From Zoogloea ramigera (GTDB lineage: Bacteria; Pseudomonadota; Gammaproteobacteria; Burkholderiales; Rhodocyclaceae), in the NCBI RefSeq assembly GCF_006539865.1, contig NZ_BJNV01000047.1:1-41982 (forward strand): a DNA stretch of 41,982 nucleotides, in the 5' to 3' direction. The position numbers and the translations under genes are program-made. Within the stretch, counting starts at the first letter, position 1, and the number at the start of each line of letters is the position of its first letter. This document shows positions 1-8,367 of this stretch, one piece after another. Below the pieces are notes generated by a model. The model searched no databases, was not told where the DNA came from, and saw nothing but the letters and a program-made list of their open reading frames with translations.

Positions 1-2
1 TC

Positions 3-35
3 CAAGGAAACTTGGGGCGGCCCTGCGTTTCCTTG
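3..35 (-). terminator. stem-loop downstream of ald, possible terminator
   Basis: A perfect 9-bp inverted repeat, CAAGGAAAC (3-11) and GTTTCCTTG (27-35), with a 15-nt loop lies 10 bp past the ald stop codon on the minus strand. The position suits a transcription terminator. Whether a T-tract follows cannot be seen because the window ends. Confidence 0.45.
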
Positions 36-44
36 AGCGCCGCG

Positions 45-1160
45 TCAGGCGAGCTGGGTGATCGCAGGCAGGTATTTGTGCCCTAGGGATGCGGCCACCT
101 GGGGGTGCGTCACCTGGCCGTTGCACACGTTGAGGCCGGCCCGCAGCCCGGCGTCGTCCTTCAGGGCGTCCTTCCAGCCCTTGTCGGCCAGCGTCAGGAT
201 GTAAGGCAGGGTCGCCGCGTTGAGGGCGTAGGTGGCGGTGCGGGCGACCGCGCCGGGCATGTTGGCCACGCAGTAATGCACCACCCCATCGACCACGAAG
301 GTGGGGTCGGCGTGGGTGGTGGGGCGGGAGGTCTCGAAGCAGCCGCCCTGGTCGATGGCGACGTCCACGATCACCGCGCCGGGTTTCATCCGCGCCAGCA
401 TGTCGCGGGTGACCAGCTTGGGGGCGGTGGCGCCGGGGATCAGCACCGCCCCGATCACCAAGTCGGCCTGCATCAGCAGGCGCTCGATGTCGTCGCGGGT
501 GGCGTAGAGGGTTTTCACCCGGCCGCCGTAGATCTCGTCGAGGTGCCGCAGCACCGCCAGGGATTTATCGATCACGGTCACGTCGGCCCCAATGCCGACC
601 GCGGTGTGGGCCGCGTTGTTGCCCACCGTGCCGCCCCCCAGCACCAGCACCCGGCCGGGCTCGACGCCCGGCACGCCGCCGAGCAGCACGCCGCGCCCGC
701 CGTGGGATTTCTCTAGGGCCGCGGCCCCGGCCTGGATGCTCATGCGGCCGGCCACCTCGGACATCGGCGCCAGCAGCGGCAGGCCGCCGCCAGGGGCAGT
801 GACGGTCTCGTAGGCGATCGCGGTGATCTTGCGCTCCAGGAGCTCGCCGGCCAGGGCCGGGTTGGCGGCCAGGTGCAGGTAGGTGAGCAGCAGGTGGTGG
901 GGCTTGAGGCGGGCGCACTCTTCGGGCAGCGGCTCCTTGACCTTGACGATCATCTCGGCGGTGTCGAAGACGGCCTCCGAGCTGTCGGTCATCTCGGCGC
1001 CGGCCTGCTGGTAGTCGGCGTCGCTGGCGCCTATCCCCGCCCCGGCGCCGGACTCGACGATCACCCCGTGCCCGTGGGCAACGACCTCGCGCACGGCGCC
1101 GGGGGTGAGCCCGACCCGGTATTCATGGTTCTTGGTTTCCTTCGGGACGCCTATCTTCAT
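45..1160 (-). CDS. ald: alanine dehydrogenase
   Basis: NAD-dependent L-alanine dehydrogenase, which interconverts alanine and pyruvate plus ammonium in the cytosol. The 371-residue protein opens with [17 protein letters not shown], typical of the family. Lys75 (in VKVKEP) and His96 (in TYLHLAA) fall at the numbers of the known substrate-binding and catalytic residues. A Rossmann nucleotide-binding stretch, [14 protein letters not shown], begins near residue 170. A longer reading frame exists upstream, but the ATG at 1160 is preceded by a strong ribosome binding site (GGAGGAGATC) and gives the family's usual N-terminus. It is transcribed divergently from the next gene, with about 95 bp between the two starts. 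No Lrp-like operator is evident there. Confidence 0.96.
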   Translation of the reverse strand: MKIGVPKETKNHEYRVGLTPGAVREVVAHGHGVIVESGAGAGIGASDADYQQAGAEMTDSSEAVFDTAEMIVKVKEPLPEECARLKPHHLLLTYLHLAANPALAGELLERKITAIAYETVTAPGGGLPLLAPMSEVAGRMSIQAGAAALEKSHGGRGVLLGGVPGVEPGRVLVLGGGTVGNNAAHTAVGIGADVTVIDKSLAVLRHLDEIYGGRVKTLYATRDDIERLLMQADLVIGAVLIPGATAPKLVTRDMLARMKPGAVIVDVAIDQGGCFETSRPTTHADPTFVVDGVVHYCVANMPGAVARTATYALNAATLPYILTLADKGWKDALKDDAGLRAGLNVCNGQVTHPQVAASLGHKYLPAITQLA

Positions 1161-1255
1161 GATCTCCTCCGTGGTGGATCGGCTGGCCTTGCCTTGGCTG
1201 AGAGTCGCCCTGCCGCCGCATGTTCCCATTAGGGCCGAGCCCCTGCGATACTTGC

Positions 1256-2083
1256 ATGATGACGATCAAACCTGAGCAAGAAACCTGGGCCGACGCCGCC
1301 GGGCAGGCCCACCCGGCCCACAACGGGCCGGCGCGCATCGTGTCGCTGGTGCCCTCGCTGACCGAGCTGGTGTGTGATCTGGGCCTGGTGGACCAGCTCG
1401 TCGGGCGCACCGGTTTCTGCATCCACCCGAAGGACGTCCTGCGTCGGGTGCCCAAGGTGGGCGGCACCAAGGATGTGAACCTCGACCGCCTGCGCGAGCT
1501 TGCGCCGAGCCACGTGATCGTGAACATCGACGAGAACCGCCGCGAGTGCGCCGAGGAGATCGCCCGCTTCGTGCCCCGCGTGATCGTCACCCACCCGTGC
1601 TCCCCGGAAGACAACCTGGATGTCTATCGCCTGCTGGGCGGGATCTTCGGGCGCCAGGCGGAGGCGGCCGCGCTGGCGTCGGATCTGCGCGCGGCCCTCG
1701 ACGAGGCGCGCCAGGCCGGCGCCAGCCTGCCCCGCGAGAAGGTCTTGTACCTGATCTGGCGCGAGCCCTGGATGACGGTGGCGCGCAGCACCTACATCTC
1801 GGCGACCCTGGCCACCGTCGGCTGGGACACCTTGCCGCCGGGGGCGGAGCCGCGCTACCCGGCCTTCGAGTGGGACGCGCCGTGGCTGGCGGAGGTGGAT
1901 CGCGTGCTGTTGTCGTCCGAGCCTTACCGCTTCCGCGAGCGGCACCTCGCCGAGGTGGAGGCCGCCGCGGGGCGGCCGGCCTGCCTGGTGGATGGCGAGA
2001 TGGCGTCCTGGTACGGCAGCCGGGCGGCGGCCGGCTTGCGTTACCTTGCGGCGCTGCGCCGCAAGCTGGCCGGCCTGGAATGA
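1256..2083 (+). CDS. cobalamin-binding-like protein (helical backbone metal receptor family)
   Basis: The product resembles BtuF/FhuD-type substrate-binding proteins: RIVSLVPSLTELVCDLGL near the N-terminus, VGGTKDVNLDRLRELAPSHVIVN in the first lobe, and a second lobe after a long helix. The family binds cobalamin, haem or ferric chelates for ABC importers. This 275-residue version has no signal peptide or lipobox, so it should be cytosolic, and no permease or ATPase gene is nearby. Such solitary soluble members are often named cobalamin-binding protein without proof of ligand. ATG codons at 1256 and 1259 are both possible starts; neither has a good ribosome binding site, and an upstream ATG at 1220 is in frame. 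Confidence 0.8.
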   Translation: MMTIKPEQETWADAAGQAHPAHNGPARIVSLVPSLTELVCDLGLVDQLVGRTGFCIHPKDVLRRVPKVGGTKDVNLDRLRELAPSHVIVNIDENRRECAEEIARFVPRVIVTHPCSPEDNLDVYRLLGGIFGRQAEAAALASDLRAALDEARQAGASLPREKVLYLIWREPWMTVARSTYISATLATVGWDTLPPGAEPRYPAFEWDAPWLAEVDRVLLSSEPYRFRERHLAEVEAAAGRPACLVDGEMASWYGSRAAAGLRYLAALRRKLAGLE

Positions 2084-2086
2084 ACA

Positions 2087-2109
2087 ACGCCCACCGCAGG
2101 GGTGGGCGT
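2087..2109. terminator. bidirectional terminator-like hairpin between convergent genes
   Basis: A perfect 9-bp stem, ACGCCCACC (2087-2095) and GGTGGGCGT (2101-2109), has a 5-nt loop. It sits between the converging ends of the cobalamin-binding-like gene (+) and the MscS gene (-). On the minus strand it is followed by a mildly T-rich TTGTTCATT; on the plus strand there is no T-tract, so it probably serves the MscS gene best. Confidence 0.6.
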
Positions 2110-2129
2110 CGGCCTGCAGCGAAGCGGGC

Positions 2130-2948
2130 TCAGGAGGGCTGACGCAGCACCTGGTGCGGGGCCGGGATCGGCCAGTTGTTGGCGCCGCCCACTTCGGCCA
2201 GGGCCTTGTTGGTGTCGAAATAGACTTGCCAATAGTTGTCGTTGTGGCAATAGGGGCGCACGATCAGCTTGGTGCCGGCGGCGTTGAACTCGAGGATCTC
2301 GACGTCGGGTGCCGGGTCGGGCAGCACGTTGGGGATCTGCGCGATGCGCGTGCGGATCAGCGCCATGGCCTGCTGGGGATCGACGCTGTGGGCGAGCTGG
2401 GCGGTGAGGTCGACCCGGCGGGCGGAGTTGGCGCTGAAGTTGACGATGTTGTCGGCGAACAGCTTGTTGTTGCCGATGGTGGTGCGCACGTTGTCGGGTT
2501 GGTCGATGGTGGTGGCAAACAGGCCGATCTCGCGGACGGTGCCGGTGATGCCGCCGCCGCTGATGAAGTCACCCACCTTGAAGGGGCGCAGGATGATCAG
2601 GAAGGCGCCCGCCGCGAAGTTGGCGAGCAGGCCGCTCCAGGCGGCGCCGATGGCGATGCCGGCGGCGGCAAGCAGGGCGGCGAAGCTGGTCGTCTCGATG
2701 CCGAACACCGACAGGATGACGATCACCAGCACGATGCGCATGATGACCCGCAGGGTCGCCTCGACGTAGCGGATCAGGGTCGGCTCGACCTTCTGGCGGG
2801 TCATGCCGCGGTTCGACAGGTTGCCGACGAGGTTGATCACCCAGCCGCCGACGACCCACAGCAGGATCGCCCCGGCGAGCTGCCAGGCCAGCGGAATGAG
2901 ATAGGTGGTGACCAGGCTGCCCAGATCGAAATTCAGTGCGGATGACAT
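2130..2948 (-). CDS. small-conductance mechanosensitive channel (MscS family)
   Basis: An inner-membrane channel that opens under osmotic downshock. The 272-residue protein has N-terminal hydrophobic segments (around residues 10-35 and 60-80), then the conserved pore helix region rich in Gly/Ala (AALLAAAGIAIGAAWSGLLANFAAG), then the beta domain (FKVGDFISGGGITGTVREIGLF) and the cytosolic vestibule. This is the minimal MscS architecture, close to the E. coli MscS length of 286. The ATG at 2948 has an AGAGGAG ribosome binding site. It lies 90 bp downstream of the PIN-domain gene on the same strand. Confidence 0.92.
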   Translation of the reverse strand: MSSALNFDLGSLVTTYLIPLAWQLAGAILLWVVGGWVINLVGNLSNRGMTRQKVEPTLIRYVEATLRVIMRIVLVIVILSVFGIETTSFAALLAAAGIAIGAAWSGLLANFAAGAFLIILRPFKVGDFISGGGITGTVREIGLFATTIDQPDNVRTTIGNNKLFADNIVNFSANSARRVDLTAQLAHSVDPQQAMALIRTRIAQIPNVLPDPAPDVEILEFNAAGTKLIVRPYCHNDNYWQVYFDTNKALAEVGGANNWPIPAPHQVLRQPS

Positions 2949-3038
2949 GACGGGTGCTCCTCTGAATGGGTTGGGCCCAGTCTAGCCAGAGTTGGAGTAA
3001 GCCTGTGGCATGAATCGCAAACTATTGTGTTTTTGGCG

Positions 3039-3512
3039 TCAGGTCTGCGGTGCCAGCAGCGATTGCAGGCGCTCGGGGCTGAGGATAGCGAAGCGCGCGG
3101 CGATTACCGGCCGGCGGCCCAGCTTGAGCACCAGCTTGTCCCGGGTGACGAGGGCGCGGGCGCCGCTGTCGCGGGCCAGCTCGAGAAACTTCTGGTCGTC
3201 CCGGTCGAGGCAGGCGGGCAGTTCGCAGGCCGGTGTCTCGCAGGTCGGGGCCAGGGTGCAGCGGGCCCGGTAGGCGGCGGCGATCTCGGCCTGGCGTTCG
3301 GGCGTCTGCTTGAACTGGCTGTAGGCCAGCACGCGGGCGAGTTCGCCGAGGCAGTCGTCGCGGGTGAACAGCGTGAAGGCACCCCCTTCGATGGCGGCCC
3401 GCAGGCGGGCGAGGGCAGGGTCTTCGAACATCCACAGGGACAGCACGGCGTTGGTGTCGAGGACGACGGGCAGCCCGGCGGGCAGCGGAGTAGGGAGGGC
3501 GTAGGTGGCCAC
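3039..3512 (-). CDS. PIN-domain protein, putative orphan toxin-type RNase
   Basis: PIN-domain nuclease of the COG1569 kind (putative toxin component). The first acidic residue is Asp19 in VVLDTNAVLSLW; further likely metal ligands are Glu57, the Asp103/Asp105/Asp106 cluster in CLDRDDQKFLELA, and Asp125 in TRDK. At 157 residues it is slightly longer than a plain PIN domain because of an insertion near residues 85-101 with four cysteines (Cys85, Cys91, Cys96, Cys101). No antitoxin-sized gene stands directly upstream or downstream, so toxin activity is not supported by context. It starts 26 bp beyond the phaC terminator on the same strand and probably has its own promoter. Confidence 0.82.
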   Translation of the reverse strand: MATYALPTPLPAGLPVVLDTNAVLSLWMFEDPALARLRAAIEGGAFTLFTRDDCLGELARVLAYSQFKQTPERQAEIAAAYRARCTLAPTCETPACELPACLDRDDQKFLELARDSGARALVTRDKLVLKLGRRPVIAARFAILSPERLQSLLAPQT

Positions 3513-3539
3513 GGTGGCGTCGGACGGACGGGTCGGGAC

Positions 3540-3566
3540 AAAAAAGAAGGGGGCCGAAGCCCCCTT
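3540..3566 (-). terminator. intrinsic terminator of phaC
   Basis: An 8-bp perfect stem, AAGGGGGC (3547-3554) and GCCCCCTT (3559-3566), is closed by a TTCG loop when read on the minus strand and followed by six T residues after one C. It lies 21 bp past the phaC stop codon. This is a textbook Rho-independent terminator. Confidence 0.93.
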
Positions 3567-3587
3567 CCGGATTACTGCAGGTGTTGC

Positions 3588-5414
3588 TTACGCGGCTTCG
3601 GTGCTGCCGAGGCGAGCCTTGACGAAGGAGCCCGGGGCGTCTTCGAGAACCTTCAGGTTGCCCTTGACGGGGTCGCGGGCCGGCACCTTGGCGTCGTCCT
3701 GGGCCATCAGCCAGGCCTGCCAGTCGGTCCACCAGGAGCCCGGCTGCTGCTCGGAGGCGGCGAAGAACTCGTCGGCGGTGGCAGGCAGTTTGCTGCCCGA
3801 GTAGGTCCAGTAGCCGTACTTGTTGGCCGCCGGCGGGTTGACGATGCCGGCGATGTGGCCGGAGCCGCCCAGCACGAAGCGCACGTTGCCGCCGAAGTTG
3901 AGGGCACCGGCGTAGGTGCTCTTCCACGGGGCGATGTGGTCTTCGATGGCGGAGATGAAGTAGGTCGGGACCTTGATCTTGGAGAGGTCGATGGGCACAC
4001 CTGCGACCTCGATGCCACCCGGCTCCTTGAGCAGGTTCTTGAGGTACATGTTGCGCAGGTAGAAGCTGTGCATCTTCGCCGGCATGCGGGTGGAATCGGA
4101 GTTCCAGAACAGCAGGTCGAAGGGGAACGGATCCTTGCCCATCAGGTAGTTGTTCACCACGAAGGACCAGATCAGGTCGTTGGCGCGCAGCATGCTGAAG
4201 GTGCCGGCCATCTCGGAGCCTTCGAGGTAGCCGCGCTCGAACATCTTCTTCTCGAGGCTGTTGATCTGGCCTTCGTCGATGAAGACGGAGAGTTCGCCCG
4301 GGTCGGCGAAGTCGGTCATGGTGGTGAAGAAGGTGCCGGAGGCGATCCGCTTGTCCTTCTTGGCGGCCATGTAGGCCAGCGTGGTGGCGAGCAGGGTGCC
4401 GCCCAGGCAGTAGCCGGCCGCGTTGATCTCCTTGGCGCCGGTCTGTTCGACGATGGCGTCGACGGCCGCCATGGTGCCCTCGAGCAGATAGGAGTCGAAG
4501 CTCTTTTCGGCGAGGCGCTCGTCGGGGTTGACCCAGGAGATCACGAACACGGTGTGGCCCTGATCGACACACCACTTGATGTAGGAGTTCTTCTCGCGCA
4601 GGTCGAGGATGTAGAACTTGTTGATCCACGGCGGCACGATCAGCAGCGGGCGCTTGAGGGCGTCCGGGGTGCTCGGCGTGTATTGCAGCAGCTGCATCAT
4701 GTCGGTCTGGAAGACGACCTTGCCCGGCGTGGTGGCGACGTTCTTGCCCAGCTCGAAGGCGGTGGTGTCGGTCATCTTGACGCGCAGGTTGCCGTCACCT
4801 TCTTCGACGTCGCGCAGCAGGTTGTTGAGGCCCTTGATCAGGTTCTGGCCGTGGCTCTTGACCGTCTCGCGGAAGACTTCCGGGTTGGTCAGCGCGAAGT
4901 TGGACGGCGACAGCGCGTCAATGTACTGACGGGTGTAGAAGCTGACCTTCTTTTGCGACTGGTCGTCGAGGCCGTCCACCGACGACACGGTGTCGTGGAT
5001 GTGGCGGGCGGTGATCAGGTAGGACTGCTTGATGAAGTCGAACAGGAAGTGTTCCTGCCACTCTTCGTCCTTGAAGCGCTTGTCGCTCTTGTCCGGGGCG
5101 GCGATCGGTGCGCTCGGGGTCATGCCCGAGAAGCGCATCATCGAATGCTGCCACAGGGAGAAGTAGTCCCAGACCAGGTTCATCTGGGCCTGGGCGAGGC
5201 GGTAGGGGTTGGCCAGCAGCTTGCCCATCATGTCCATGAAGGCCTGGGCGATGCCGAGCTCGTCGGCGGGGGCGCTGATGCCCTTCTTGACCTGCTTCTG
5301 GATGTGATCAGACAGCAGCTTGGAGGCCCGTTGTGCAACTTCGGCGTAGGTCTTGGCGACTTCTTTGGGATCCGGCAGTTCGGATTTTGCAGCTTCTCTT
5401 TCGGGCGCAGCCAT
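3588..5414 (-). CDS. phaC: class I poly(3-hydroxyalkanoate) synthase
   Basis: Polymerises (R)-3-hydroxyacyl-CoA, mainly 3-hydroxybutyryl-CoA, into polyester at the granule surface. The 608-residue protein is typical of class I single-subunit synthases. The lipase-like box is GYCLGG with Cys336 as nucleophile; the other triad members are Asp492 (SAIEDHIAPW) and His520 (GGSGHIAGIVNPP). The ATG at 5414 follows an AAGGAGAG ribosome binding site and gives a family-typical start (MAAPEREAAKSE). An MBL-fold hydrolase lies 15 bp upstream, probably on the same transcript, and a strong intrinsic terminator follows. No phaA, phaB or phasin gene is in the window. Confidence 0.97.
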   Translation of the reverse strand: MAAPEREAAKSELPDPKEVAKTYAEVAQRASKLLSDHIQKQVKKGISAPADELGIAQAFMDMMGKLLANPYRLAQAQMNLVWDYFSLWQHSMMRFSGMTPSAPIAAPDKSDKRFKDEEWQEHFLFDFIKQSYLITARHIHDTVSSVDGLDDQSQKKVSFYTRQYIDALSPSNFALTNPEVFRETVKSHGQNLIKGLNNLLRDVEEGDGNLRVKMTDTTAFELGKNVATTPGKVVFQTDMMQLLQYTPSTPDALKRPLLIVPPWINKFYILDLREKNSYIKWCVDQGHTVFVISWVNPDERLAEKSFDSYLLEGTMAAVDAIVEQTGAKEINAAGYCLGGTLLATTLAYMAAKKDKRIASGTFFTTMTDFADPGELSVFIDEGQINSLEKKMFERGYLEGSEMAGTFSMLRANDLIWSFVVNNYLMGKDPFPFDLLFWNSDSTRMPAKMHSFYLRNMYLKNLLKEPGGIEVAGVPIDLSKIKVPTYFISAIEDHIAPWKSTYAGALNFGGNVRFVLGGSGHIAGIVNPPAANKYGYWTYSGSKLPATADEFFAASEQQPGSWWTDWQAWLMAQDDAKVPARDPVKGNLKVLEDAPGSFVKARLGSTEAA

Positions 5415-5429
5415 TGTGGGCTCTCCTTG

Positions 5430-6452
5430 TTAATTGCTCTTGACGAAACGGACAATGCCATCGATCCCCTCGACCTTGCGCACCTCTCCCTTGTGTTCGA
5501 GATGGTTCAGGTGGGCGATCGCCTCTCCCATGGCGAACATGACCTGGTGCGTATCCAGCGGGCGCGGGAAGAGCGTGCTGAGCAGCTCTCCGGCGCTGCG
5601 TGGCTCGGCACAGGCCGCAAGCAGTTCCGCGCAGCGGGCATCGTGATGCTCGATCAGTTGCACCACGCGCAAGCCGATGTTACGGAACGGATTACCGTGG
5701 GATGGTAGCACGAGAGATGCTTCAGGCAAGCGCTCGAAACCGCGGATCGAGGCCAGGAAACGGCCCAGGGGATCGTCATCCGGTGCGGCGGCGAAAACGC
5801 TGACGTTGGTGGAGATCCGCGGCAGCAGCATGTCGCCGGAGATCAGCACGCCGGCCTCGGCGCAATACAGCGAGCTGTGCTCGGGGGAGTGGCCGTAGCC
5901 GGTGATCACCTCCCATTCGCGCCCGCCGATGACGAGCTTGTCGCCGCCGTAGAGGCGCCGGTAGCTGGCGGGCAGCGAGGGCACGCCGCGCCGGTAGGCG
6001 TTGCCGCGGCTGACGAAGGCCTGGCAGCGCGTCTCGTCGAGGCCGTTGCGGCGGAACTGGGCCACCATGTCGGTCTCGTTGTAGCCGGGCAGGGCGTTCC
6101 AGACGGTGTGGCCGGCCAGGAACTCGCCCAGGCTCATGCTCACCTGGGCGCCGGTGCGTTCGGCCAGCCACTGGGCCAGCCCCAGGTGGTCGGGGTGGTA
6201 GTGGGTGACGATGATCCGCGTCACCGGCCTGCCGAGGCGGCCGAGGATGGCGTCCCAGGCCTCGCGGGTGCTGTCGATGTCGTAGCCGGTGTCGACGATC
6301 GCCACGCCCTCGCCGTCGTCGAGCAGCCACAGGTTGATGTGGTTGAGGGCGAAGGGCAGGGTCATCCGGATCCAGTGCACGCCGGGGGCGACCTCGATGG
6401 TCTCGCCGGGGGCGGGCAGGGTGGGGAAGGGGTACTCGAGTTCGGGGGTCAT
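5430..6452 (-). CDS. MBL-fold metallo-hydrolase upstream of phaC
   Basis: A 340-residue metallo-beta-lactamase-fold protein with the dinuclear zinc motif HYHPDH in VTHYHPDHLGLAQWL, a third histidine in GYGHSPEHSSLY, the metal-bridging aspartate in LISGDMLLPR, and a final histidine in LPSHGNP. A C-terminal segment after residue 250 looks like the small helical domain (MBLAC2/LACTB2-like winged helix). The substrate is unknown; thioester or lactone hydrolysis is typical of this group. The start has an AGGAGA ribosome binding site. Its stop is 15 bp from phaC, so the two are likely cotranscribed, which hints at a role in acyl-CoA or PHA metabolism. That link is inference. Confidence 0.85.
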   Translation of the reverse strand: MTPELEYPFPTLPAPGETIEVAPGVHWIRMTLPFALNHINLWLLDDGEGVAIVDTGYDIDSTREAWDAILGRLGRPVTRIIVTHYHPDHLGLAQWLAERTGAQVSMSLGEFLAGHTVWNALPGYNETDMVAQFRRNGLDETRCQAFVSRGNAYRRGVPSLPASYRRLYGGDKLVIGGREWEVITGYGHSPEHSSLYCAEAGVLISGDMLLPRISTNVSVFAAAPDDDPLGRFLASIRGFERLPEASLVLPSHGNPFRNIGLRVVQLIEHHDARCAELLAACAEPRSAGELLSTLFPRPLDTHQVMFAMGEAIAHLNHLEHKGEVRKVEGIDGIVRFVKSN

Positions 6453-6535
6453 CTGTTCTCCTGTTTATTGTTGTGCATCGGCGGCGCGTTGCCCGCGCCT
6501 GCGAAATCTGATTAACTGGCCCGCCTGTCGACCGC

Positions 6536-6551
6536 CGCCGGGCATCTGCCC
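6536..6551 (+). promoter_or_regulatory. hairpin just upstream of liuR start
   Basis: CCGGGCA (6536-6542) and TGCCCGG (6545-6551) form a 7-bp dyad with a 2-nt centre, ending 15 nt before the liuR ATG. No clear ribosome binding site is visible at this start. The dyad could be an operator or an RNA hairpin limiting LiuR translation; nothing in the sequence decides between these. Confidence 0.3.
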
Positions 6552-6566
6552 GGTCTGATCCGATCC

Positions 6567-7010
6567 ATGAGCCAGCAGCAAACCTACACCATCAGCGATC
6601 TCGCCCGCGAGTTCGGGATTACCCCGCGGGCGATCCGTTTCTACGAGGGTGAAGGCCTCCTGTCGCCGGAGCGCGCCGGCAGCAAGCGCATCTACTCCAA
6701 ACGTGACCGCACCAGCCTGCGCCTGATCCTGCGCGGCAAGCGCCTCGGCCTGTCGCTGGCCGAGATCGGCGAGCTGATCGGCATGTACGACGGCGTCCGC
6801 AACTCGGTGCCGCAGCTGCGGCGCTTTGTTGATGTGCTCGACGAGCGGCGCCGCGCCCTCGAGCAGCAGCGCGAGGACATCGTCGCGGTGCTCGACGAGA
6901 TCGGCATGCTCGAGCGCCAATGCCTTGCCTTGCTGGCCGAGAACCCCGCCGGTGCCGCCGAGGCCCGCGCCGAGCTCGTCGCCCGCGTGAGGCTCAACGA
7001 GAACCCTTGA
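6567..7010 (+). CDS. liuR: MerR-family regulator of leucine/isovalerate catabolism
   Basis: A 147-residue MerR-family protein. The N-terminal winged helix reads YTISDLAREFGITPRAIRFYEGEGLLSPERAG, followed by a basic segment, and a coiled-coil dimerisation helix covers about residues 80-125. LiuR proteins control branched-chain amino acid catabolic genes in many Proteobacteria. Here the gene stands directly before isovaleryl-CoA dehydrogenase, with a perfect palindrome between them, which supports the name strongly. It is divergent from the MBL-phaC operon. The stop codon is followed by seven T residues, but no convincing stem precedes them, so readthrough into the operon is possible. Confidence 0.9.
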   Translation: MSQQQTYTISDLAREFGITPRAIRFYEGEGLLSPERAGSKRIYSKRDRTSLRLILRGKRLGLSLAEIGELIGMYDGVRNSVPQLRRFVDVLDERRRALEQQREDIVAVLDEIGMLERQCLALLAENPAGAAEARAELVARVRLNENP

Positions 7011-7027
7011 TTTTTTTGCTGGTTGGT

Positions 7028-7047
7028 TTACGTTTACGTAAACGTAA
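7028..7047. promoter_or_regulatory. predicted LiuR operator
   Basis: A 20-bp perfect palindrome, TTACGTTTACGTAAACGTAA, lies 17 bp after the liuR stop and 147 bp before the isovaleryl-CoA dehydrogenase start. Its ACGTxxACGT-type core is like the LiuR sites described by comparative genomics of Proteobacteria. I could not fix -35 and -10 boxes with confidence around it. No second copy was found elsewhere in the window. Confidence 0.85.
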
Positions 7048-7093
7048 CAAAACGGCGTCGGCAAGCCAAGCGGTGTGTTCGGCAAGCCGCTAA

Positions 7094-7134
7094 CGGATAA
7101 AGAAAAAACGCGGTTGCCATGCGTTCTTTATCCG
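7094..7134 (+). promoter_or_regulatory. long stem-loop between LiuR operator and ivd
   Basis: CGGATAAAGAA (7094-7104) and TTCTTTATCCG (7124-7134) are a perfect 11-bp inverted repeat. Inside it CGC (7109-7111) can pair with GCG (7121-7123), leaving a 4-A bulge and a 9-nt loop. It ends 60 bp before the ivd start. There is no T-tract directly after it, so it is more likely a leader structure or second operator than a terminator. Confidence 0.55.
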
Positions 7135-7194
7135 GGGGTAAAGTAGTCGGCGGAGCAGTCCCATAAAAACAGACGCACGAGAGGAGACCCACCC

Positions 7195-8367
7195 ATGCAC
7201 ATTCCCAGCCTTGACTTCCACCTGGGCGAAACCATCGAGGCCCTGCGCGACACCGTGCAGGCCTTTGCTGCCAACGAGATCGCGCCGCGCGCCGCCGACG
7301 TCGACCGGGACAACCTGTTCCCGGCCGACCTCTGGAAGAAGCTCGGCGACCTCGGCCTGCACGGCATGACCGCCCCCGAGGAGTACGGCGGCACCAACAT
7401 GGGCTACCTGGCCCATATCATCGCCCTCGAGGAGGTCTCCCGCGCCTCGGCGTCGGTAGGCCTCTCCTACGGCGCCCACTCCAACCTGTGCATCAACCAG
7501 ATCCGCCGCAACGGCAGCGAGGCCCAGAAGCAGAAATACCTGCCCAAGCTGATCTCCGGCGAGCACATCGGCGCGCTGGCGATGAGCGAGCCCAACGCCG
7601 GCTCCGACGTGGTCAGCATGAAGCTGCGCGCCGATAAAAAGGGCGACCGCTACGTGCTTAACGGCGCCAAGATGTGGATCACCAACGGCGGCGACGCCGA
7701 CACCCTGGTGGTGTACGCCAAGACCGACCCGGACGTCGGCGCGAAGGGCATGACCGCCTTCATCGTCGAGAAGGGCTTCAAGGGCTTCAGCCACGGCAGC
7801 CACCTCGACAAGCTGGGGATGCGCGGCTCCAACACCTACCCGCTGTTCTTCGACGACTGCGAAGTCCCCGAAGAGAACGTGCTGGGCGGCGTCGGCAACG
7901 GCACCAAGGTGCTGATGAGCGGCCTCGACTACGAGCGCGCGGTGCTGTGCGGCGGCCCGCTGGGCATCATGGCGGCGTGCATGGACATCGTGGTGCCCTA
8001 CCTCCACGAGCGCAAGCAGTTCGGCCAGAGCATCGGCGAGTTCCAGCTGATGCAGGGCAAGCTTGCCGACATGTACAGCACCTGGATGGCGACCCGCGCC
8101 TATGTGTATGCGGTCGGCCAGGCCTGCGACCGCACCGACCACGCCCGCACGCTGCGCAAGGACGCCGCCGGCGCGATCCTGTATTCCGCCGAAAAAGCCA
8201 CCTGGATGGCCGGCGAGGCGATCCAGACCCTCGGCGGCGTCGGCTACACCAACGACTACGCCACCGGCCGCCTGTGGCGCGACGCCAAGCTCTACGAGAT
8301 CGGCGCCGGCACCAGCGAGATCCGCCGCATGCTGATCGGCCGCGAGCTCTTCGGCGAGACGGCCTGA
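7195..8367 (+). CDS. liuA: isovaleryl-CoA dehydrogenase
   Basis: FAD-dependent oxidation of isovaleryl-CoA to 3-methylcrotonyl-CoA, the first committed step of leucine breakdown after the keto-acid dehydrogenase. At 390 residues it has the full acyl-CoA dehydrogenase fold: [12 protein letters not shown] (FAD/substrate contact), the WITNG signature, and C-terminal [21 protein letters not shown]. The catalytic base is Glu247 in SGLDYERAV; its position in this helix, rather than in the later loop, is diagnostic for isovaleryl-CoA dehydrogenases. The start has a GAGAGGAGACCC ribosome binding site, a motif reused before other genes of this operon (12097, 15335). It is the first structural gene behind the predicted LiuR operator. 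Confidence 0.96.
   Translation: MHIPSLDFHLGETIEALRDTVQAFAANEIAPRAADVDRDNLFPADLWKKLGDLGLHGMTAPEEYGGTNMGYLAHIIALEEVSRASASVGLSYGAHSNLCINQIRRNGSEAQKQKYLPKLISGEHIGALAMSEPNAGSDVVSMKLRADKKGDRYVLNGAKMWITNGGDADTLVVYAKTDPDVGAKGMTAFIVEKGFKGFSHGSHLDKLGMRGSNTYPLFFDDCEVPEENVLGGVGNGTKVLMSGLDYERAVLCGGPLGIMAACMDIVVPYLHERKQFGQSIGEFQLMQGKLADMYSTWMATRAYVYAVGQACDRTDHARTLRKDAAGAILYSAEKATWMAGEAIQTLGGVGYTNDYATGRLWRDAKLYEIGAGTSEIRRMLIGRELFGETA

Noticed and set aside
3039-3512. Toxin-antitoxin locus
   Set aside because: Only the PIN protein is present; flanking sequence holds a terminator and an MscS gene, with no antitoxin-sized frame.
2992-5708. Very long plus-strand reading frames over phaC and elsewhere (for example 3027-5708, 14315-16432 minus, 39312-40800 plus)
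   Set aside because: They are antisense or out-of-frame shadows of well-supported genes in GC-rich DNA, with low-complexity His/Gly/Arg/Val-rich translations and no recognisable domains.
7003-7017. Intrinsic terminator of liuR at the run of seven T residues
   Set aside because: No stable stem precedes the T-run; only 3-5 broken pairs can be drawn.
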